Source: Bacteroidia bacterium
Lineage (GTDB): Bacteria; Bacteroidota; Bacteroidia; Bacteroidales; Azobacteroidaceae
Direction of reading: 5' to 3'
DNA length: 9,447 nucleotides
Assembly (NCBI GenBank): GCA_025996695.1
Contig: BNTP01000078.1
Location: 1 to 9,447, forward strand
Shown in pieces: positions 6,282 through 9,447 of the stretch. The position numbers and the translations under genes are program-made. The notes below the pieces were generated by a model that was not told the origin of the DNA, did no database searches, and saw nothing but the letters and a program-made list of their open reading frames with translations. Numbering within the stretch: the stretch's first letter is position 1; each line of letters opens with the position of its first letter.

Positions 6282-8171
6282 TTATAACCGCCCCACGCAA
6301 ACCGTGGTTTGTAGATAAGCGTTATCCAGCACGGTGTCCTCTCGCGCAGCGCATCCCGCCGGAACATATGTGGTCGACATGTGGCTTTGCTTGCCGTTGG
6401 CGTCGAAGTACCTATCACGTAGCAGGAAGCGTTTACTAGCCGTGTATTCAAGCATGTCAATCCCCCGCCCATTGCCAGACTGATAGACAGCGAGGCATAT
6501 TTCATCGGGGCTAGGGCAAACCATTGCGATGTCTCTACATTTGTCTAGTGCAGCGACCACATTAGTGATGCCGTTGATCACCCGCCAGCGTGTACCTGGC
6601 GAGTCCACGTATTGTTGCGCGGATGTCCCGAATTTCAGGGCGCACTTCTCAGCACCGGTTCCGTTATGTTCTTTATCGACCGTTCGGAGAAGATTGTAAT
6701 CGGGTGGGGTTAATGCGCCAGCGACGGAGCTAGTGGCAGCGGGGACGGTGGCTTGGATGACGACATTCCCGCCGTTGGTATACGTTGGTGCGTACGTGGT
6801 CGTAATCCCCCCGGTCGACGCGGTGGCCGTTCCGCTCACGTTAATTGTGCCCACACTTGCGAGGGACTGTGCCGTGGTGGGCGGTCCAGGCATGGTCATA
6901 ATTCGTGTGGCCTCTGCGGTCACACGTCCATATGCATCAGTCGTCATATACGGCACGCTAAAAGTTCCGCTATACGCCAGCGTGGCGTTTGAATCCGGGC
7001 CGTATTTGCCTGCCGTGCCCTTAGACGGCATTTGCGCATCCGCGATTATGCCTGCCAGCTTGCTTGTCGGCACGTCATTAGGCATTCTCTCCGTATGCGT
7101 GGTAGCGGATGTGACACGACCTTTCAAATCCGTAGCGAAGCCGGAAACAGAGAACGTTTCACCCATCGCAGGCGTCAATGCAGTCGTCGAGTTTGTTCCC
7201 CACGTGCCGTTTGCAACACCACTGTTCGCCAGCGTAGCGCCAAACGACCCAATATCAAGATTGGCAGAGGTAACGGTCACATCGCCCGTCAAAGCAAATG
7301 AGCTCGCCCGGTTCAACTTAACAGCCAAAGAGTCGGACACAATCTTTACCGATGGCGCCAGCGTCGTGCTGCCACCGGTAAGTACCGTCGACACCTGCGT
7401 CGGATGCACGTGGTCACCTCGCGAATATGCTGCTACCGGGCCTGGTGCTGCGGTTCCATTAGCTAGTGGATTCGTAGCGGACGGATCATTTTTTGTTGCG
7501 CCGGTCGCGATACCGTCCAATTTGGTTCTATCGGTACCGGCACTCAATGCCGTAGCTGTGGCTGCGTTACCCGTCGTGCTCTGATTCAGGGTAGGTATAT
7601 CTGTTGCGAGCAACGCACGGAATGTTGGAGGGCCATTAGTCGTGTTTGGATATATAAGTACGAATTTCGGTGTTTTCGTAGGGAATTGGGGGTCCTTCAA
7701 GAAAGTTTTCACGCCATTCAGCGTCTGATCTTTTGTCAGCGTAGAATCACGGAACGCCAGCAAGGCGTCTGAGGTTATACCTTTTGCAGTCGCATAGACC
7801 TGAGCTTCCGTTGCCACCGTTGTTTGGGTGAGTGGGGTAATGCCGGTCACCGCTGTATTTCTCGAAGATACCGTCGGCGAACTGGAGAACGTGGCAGTAC
7901 CGGAGAAAGTGGCATTGCCACTAGCAGACAGAGTACCTGACGCCTGCAATGTACCGTCGAACGTCTTAGCCCCGCCCATCGCCATGTCTTGCTTGCGTAC
8001 AGTATCGCGGAATCCGTCAGTTTGTTTTCTTATTGAGTTATAAACCTGTGCTTCCGTCGCTATAGCTCTCGTGCCGGCGGCAACGGTAATCGCAGCGGTT
8101 TTCTCAGGCACCGTCGGTGAGGTGGTAAATTGCGTCGCTGAGGCTGAGGTGAAATAGGCAGCTCCGCTCAC
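6282..8171 (-). CDS. C-terminal fragment of the tail-fibre-like protein
   Basis: An open stretch of 629 residues if counted from a GTG at 8171. The frame itself is open from 8303, and the GTG is unlikely to be a true start because homology to the repeats continues upstream. Two more repeats occur at residues ~39-69 and ~121-157. Then come tail-fibre signatures: 'LLATDIPTLNQSTTGNAAT' (188-206), 'TKLDGIATGATKND' (216-229), 'NPLANGTAAPG' and 'AYSRGDHVHP' (248-257). Two copies of a 'GTFSVPYMTTDAYGRVTAEA' type motif are centred near GRVT at 351 and 415, followed by 'SSVAGALTPPDYNLL' (481-495). The region after ~500 is unlike the rest and carries six Cys (510, 545, 552, 559, 607, 625); it may be a disulfide-stabilised head. 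Such arrangements form trimeric fibres in phages. Here the signal peptide upstream suggests a cell-surface protein instead. Confidence 0.7.
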   Translation of the reverse strand: MSGAAYFTSASATQFTTSPTVPEKTAAITVAAGTRAIATEAQVYNSIRKQTDGFRDTVRKQDMAMGGAKTFDGTLQASGTLSASGNATFSGTATFSSSPTVSSRNTAVTGITPLTQTTVATEAQVYATAKGITSDALLAFRDSTLTKDQTLNGVKTFLKDPQFPTKTPKFVLIYPNTTNGPPTFRALLATDIPTLNQSTTGNAATATALSAGTDRTKLDGIATGATKNDPSATNPLANGTAAPGPVAAYSRGDHVHPTQVSTVLTGGSTTLAPSVKIVSDSLAVKLNRASSFALTGDVTVTSANLDIGSFGATLANSGVANGTWGTNSTTALTPAMGETFSVSGFATDLKGRVTSATTHTERMPNDVPTSKLAGIIADAQMPSKGTAGKYGPDSNATLAYSGTFSVPYMTTDAYGRVTAEATRIMTMPGPPTTAQSLASVGTINVSGTATASTGGITTTYAPTYTNGGNVVIQATVPAATSSVAGALTPPDYNLLRTVDKEHNGTGAEKCALKFGTSAQQYVDSPGTRWRVINGITNVVAALDKCRDIAMVCPSPDEICLAVYQSGNGRGIDMLEYTASKRFLLRDRYFDANGKQSHMSTTYVPAGCAAREDTVLDNAYLQTTVCVGRL

Positions 8172-8243
8172 GGTGGTTGCTCCACTAAGGGTGGTTGTAC
8201 CGGCAAGGGTGGTTGTATCATTATGTGTGGTCGTTCCGGAAAC
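8172..8243 (-). repeat. four 18-bp tandem repeats encoding TTTLAG-type hexapeptides
   Basis: On the + strand four consecutive 18-base units begin ggtggttgctcc, ggtggttgtacc, ggtggttgtatc and tgtggtcgttcc (8172, 8190, 8208, 8226). On the coding strand they give the hexads GTTTHN, DTTTLA, GTTTLS and GATTVS, a regular six-residue pattern as in beta-solenoid or fibre shafts. They lie inside the tail-fibre-like gene, directly after the second frameshift site. Confidence 0.7.
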
Positions 8244-8289
8244 TGTGACACTATTAGAAAACGTTTTGTTTCCGGCTAATGTCTGTGGT

Positions 8290-8579
8290 TTTTCAACATC
8301 GAGTCACGAACAGCATTGACAGCAGCATCGGTTGCCAAAGCCGTCGAGCTATTACCTGAATTTGCCTTAGCCGGTACCACCGGGGCTAATTTAAATGTCT
8401 TGATGCCGTCAAGTGTCTGATTCATTCGATAAGTTGAATCGCGGAAGTTATACAACGCTGTCGGTATCGTGTTTTTTCGCCGTATTGAAGACCTGTGCTT
8501 CCGTGGCATAGTTGGTGGTGCCGGTAGCGACGGTAATTGCCATGCTTTTGCCGGGTACATACGGATGGGTATCGAATGT
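8290..8579 (-). other. frameshifted middle segment of the tail-fibre-like gene
   Basis: Beyond the stop at 8580-8582 the original frame continues as TFDTHPYVPGKSMAITVATG then TTNYATEAQVFNTAK until the T6 run at 8472-8477. There the sense shifts by one base to NTIPTALYNFRDSTYRMNQ then TLDGIKTFKLAPVVPAK, and on through an ATDAAV variant to 'AVRDSMLK'. Near 8289-8293 it shifts back into the frame used downstream, continuing QTLAGNKTFSNSVTVSG. With one A removed at the first site, ATEAQV to FRDS is 14 residues, identical to the intact copy further on (YATAKGITSDALLA). With one A added at the second, the RDS to QTL spacing is restored to five residues. No plausible start lies in this segment. Confidence 0.65.
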
Positions 8580-9447
8580 TTAAGTGCCTTTAAGCGTCTG
8601 CATTTTGTTATAAACCGAGTCACGGAAAGGATTCAAAGCGTTGCTTGCGGTGTTTTGAGCAAGGACAACCTGGGCTTCTGTTGCTACAAGCGTACCATTG
8701 TTAATTGCGGCCACTGTTTTTGTTGGAACAGCTATCGCACTGGTGAAAGTGGCGCCTGTAAGGTTAGCTTTCAGGTATACCTGCGCTTCCGTCGCTACAG
8801 CAGTGCCGCTAGTACCCGCGCCGACAGTCTTGTTCGGGACTACAGGAGCTGCGAAGAAAGTGGTCGTGCCACTGAAAGTTTTGTTGCCCGCCAAAGTCTG
8901 CGCTTTTGTGTAAACAGAGTCACGGAATGCGTTCAAGGTGGTTGACCCTAGACTGCTTCTATTTCTGATAGAGTCAAGAAGTGCCCGACCCTGAGCCGCC
9001 GACAAGGCGTTCACTGCTGAACTTGATGTCAAAATGTTTTCGACAAGGACGAAATTGGCGCCGGAGGCTATTCCGGCCAATTTGGAACTGTCCATACCAT
9101 AAGCCAGCTTCTTCGCTTTCGCGGCGATTTGGCTCGGGTCAATCGGTCCGCTGGGACTACCGTTGCCCACCGGTTTCCAACGTTTGACTCCTCCGTCAAT
9201 GAGGAGGATGTAAACCGTAGCATCACTAATCCGGTAGTACATCGTTCCTTCTGAGGCCGAAGTGGTATCCGGCAATACCTGTACTCGTGGCAGGAGTAAC
9301 CCGCCTGATGCGCCGTCCAGTTCCAGGACGGCTCCCGTTGTCACCGGTGTCGTCGGATCGCCACCAATTTTCACTTGTGCTGTGCCTAATGTCCACAGAC
9401 CGGCGCTCAACAGCACTGCTGCAGAGATGAAAAGTATCCTTCTCCTC
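8580..9447 (-). CDS. N-terminal fragment of the tail-fibre-like protein (signal peptide plus first repeats)
   Basis: The frame is open from the right edge to a TAA at 8580-8582. A GTG at 9416 is possible, but it would cut into the hydrophobic core of the signal peptide, so the real start is outside the window. After the signal come 'GAVLELDGASGGLLLPRV' (about 28-45 counting from 9416), a short globular stretch ending 'GGVKRWKPVGNG', the tail-fibre phrase 'SKLAGIASGANF', and 'ILTSSSAVNALSAAQGRALL', which resembles the LTSts..ALSAaqG..L motif of phage tail fibres. Two repeats follow: FRDSVYTKAQTLAGNKTF and FRDSVYNKMQTLKGT, each associated with ATEAQV. The second stops exactly where KTF should continue. 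On its own this could be exported as a ~280-residue truncated protein. Confidence 0.7.
   Translation of the reverse strand, partial: RRRILFISAAVLLSAGLWTLGTAQVKIGGDPTTPVTTGAVLELDGASGGLLLPRVQVLPDTTSASEGTMYYRISDATVYILLIDGGVKRWKPVGNGSPSGPIDPSQIAAKAKKLAYGMDSSKLAGIASGANFVLVENILTSSSAVNALSAAQGRALLDSIRNRSSLGSTTLNAFRDSVYTKAQTLAGNKTFSGTTTFFAAPVVPNKTVGAGTSGTAVATEAQVYLKANLTGATFTSAIAVPTKTVAAINNGTLVATEAQVVLAQNTASNALNPFRDSVYNKMQTLKGT

Larger units (their letters stand above)
6282..9447 (-). pseudogene. secreted phage-tail-fibre-like repeat protein, broken by one stop and two frameshifts (5' end outside window)
   Basis: Read leftward, one protein of at least ~1050 residues can be followed from the right edge to the stop at 6282-6284. 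At the edge the frame reads RRRILFISAAVLLSAGL then WTLGTAQ, an export signal whose start codon lies beyond 9447. Next comes 'VKIGGD..TTGAVLELDGASGGLLLPRV', the usual opening of many exported Bacteroidota proteins, then six degenerate ~60-residue repeats (FRDS...QTL.G.KTF...VP.KT...ATEAQV), tail-fibre motifs and a Cys-containing C-terminus. Three lesions lie between 8289 and 8582: a stop replacing the Lys of a KTF motif, an extra base in T6 at 8472-8477, and a missing base near T5 at 8289-8293. Undoing them restores exact repeat spacing. Two of the lesions are in homopolymers, so sequence error is a real alternative to decay. The likely role is a surface adhesin or fibre; the ligand is unknown. 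The gene looks more GC-rich than the nuclease gene next to it. Confidence 0.7.

Noticed and set aside
6188..6439. An 83-codon open frame on the + strand at the convergent junction
   Set aside because: Most of it is antisense to the C-terminal end of the tail-fibre-like gene. The product has no signal or motif.
6733..7584. A 283-codon open frame on the + strand
   Set aside because: It is antisense to the tail-fibre-like gene. The repetitive Ala/Val/Pro composition is what the complement of a Thr/Ser/Gly/Ala-rich fibre gives. The opposite strand has recognisable motifs and a signal peptide.
8172..8243. Regular 18-bp repeats as a possible CRISPR array
   Set aside because: The units are contiguous without spacers, are in frame, and encode a periodic hexapeptide.
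8472..8477. Programmed frameshifting or phase variation at the T6/T5 runs
   Set aside because: The runs are only five or six bases, too short for typical slipped-strand switching. A separate stop codon upstream would remain in any case.

Overview
The window looks like a chromosome fragment from a member of Bacteroidales (phylum Bacteroidota). Several markers support this: a Mfa/FimA-like fimbrillin lipoprotein fused to a FISUMP-type C-terminal domain, a DUF3127 protein, the Bacteroidota form of an AddB-like PD-(D/E)XK nuclease, a TAnnTTTG-type promoter element, A-rich leaders without clear Shine-Dalgarno sequences, and a secreted protein opening with the 'QVKIG...GAvLELDG...GLLLPRV' pattern typical of this phylum. 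The genus cannot be named from the sequence.

Left part (1-2310, + strand). The window opens inside the last part of what is probably a DDE-type transposase. An intergenic stretch follows with two palindromes, one of them a C/G-rich 'CCCCTCTCC' hairpin, and an A-rich leader. Next is a 563-residue lipoprotein with an N-terminal fimbrillin-like region and a C-terminal FISUMP-like region, closed by a strong hairpin.

Middle (2311-6180, + strand). A TATTTTTG promoter element leads into a two-gene unit separated by 9 bases. The first gene encodes a 151-residue DUF3127 protein with an SSB-like architecture: a compact N-terminal domain, a Pro/Ala/Gln linker and a terminal DDLPF tip. The second encodes a 1031-residue AddB-like nuclease with the PD-(D/E)XK residues and four iron-sulfur cysteines but no Walker A motif. 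Together they point to double-strand-break processing or another single-stranded-DNA transaction. A hairpin with good T-tract context at 6143-6179 separates this unit from the convergent gene to the right.

Right part (6182-9447, - strand). One very long reading unit runs leftward from beyond the right edge to 6282. It encodes a signal peptide, a Bacteroidota secreted-protein N-terminus, six degenerate ~60-residue repeats (FRDS...QTL.G.KTF...ATEAQV), several motifs known from phage tail fibres (KLDGI.TGAT, DIPTLNQSTTGNA, DHVHP, D..GRVT) and a cysteine-containing C-terminal domain. As sequenced it is broken three times within about 300 bases: a stop exactly at the conserved Lys of one KTF motif (8580-8582), a probable +1 insertion in a T6 run (8472-8477) and a probable -1 deletion near a T5 run (8289-8293). 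The two indels cancel each other. It is either a recent pseudogene or an intact gene carrying local sequence errors. This cryptic tail-fibre-like exported protein, and the SSB-like/AddB-like pair, are the two most interesting items.
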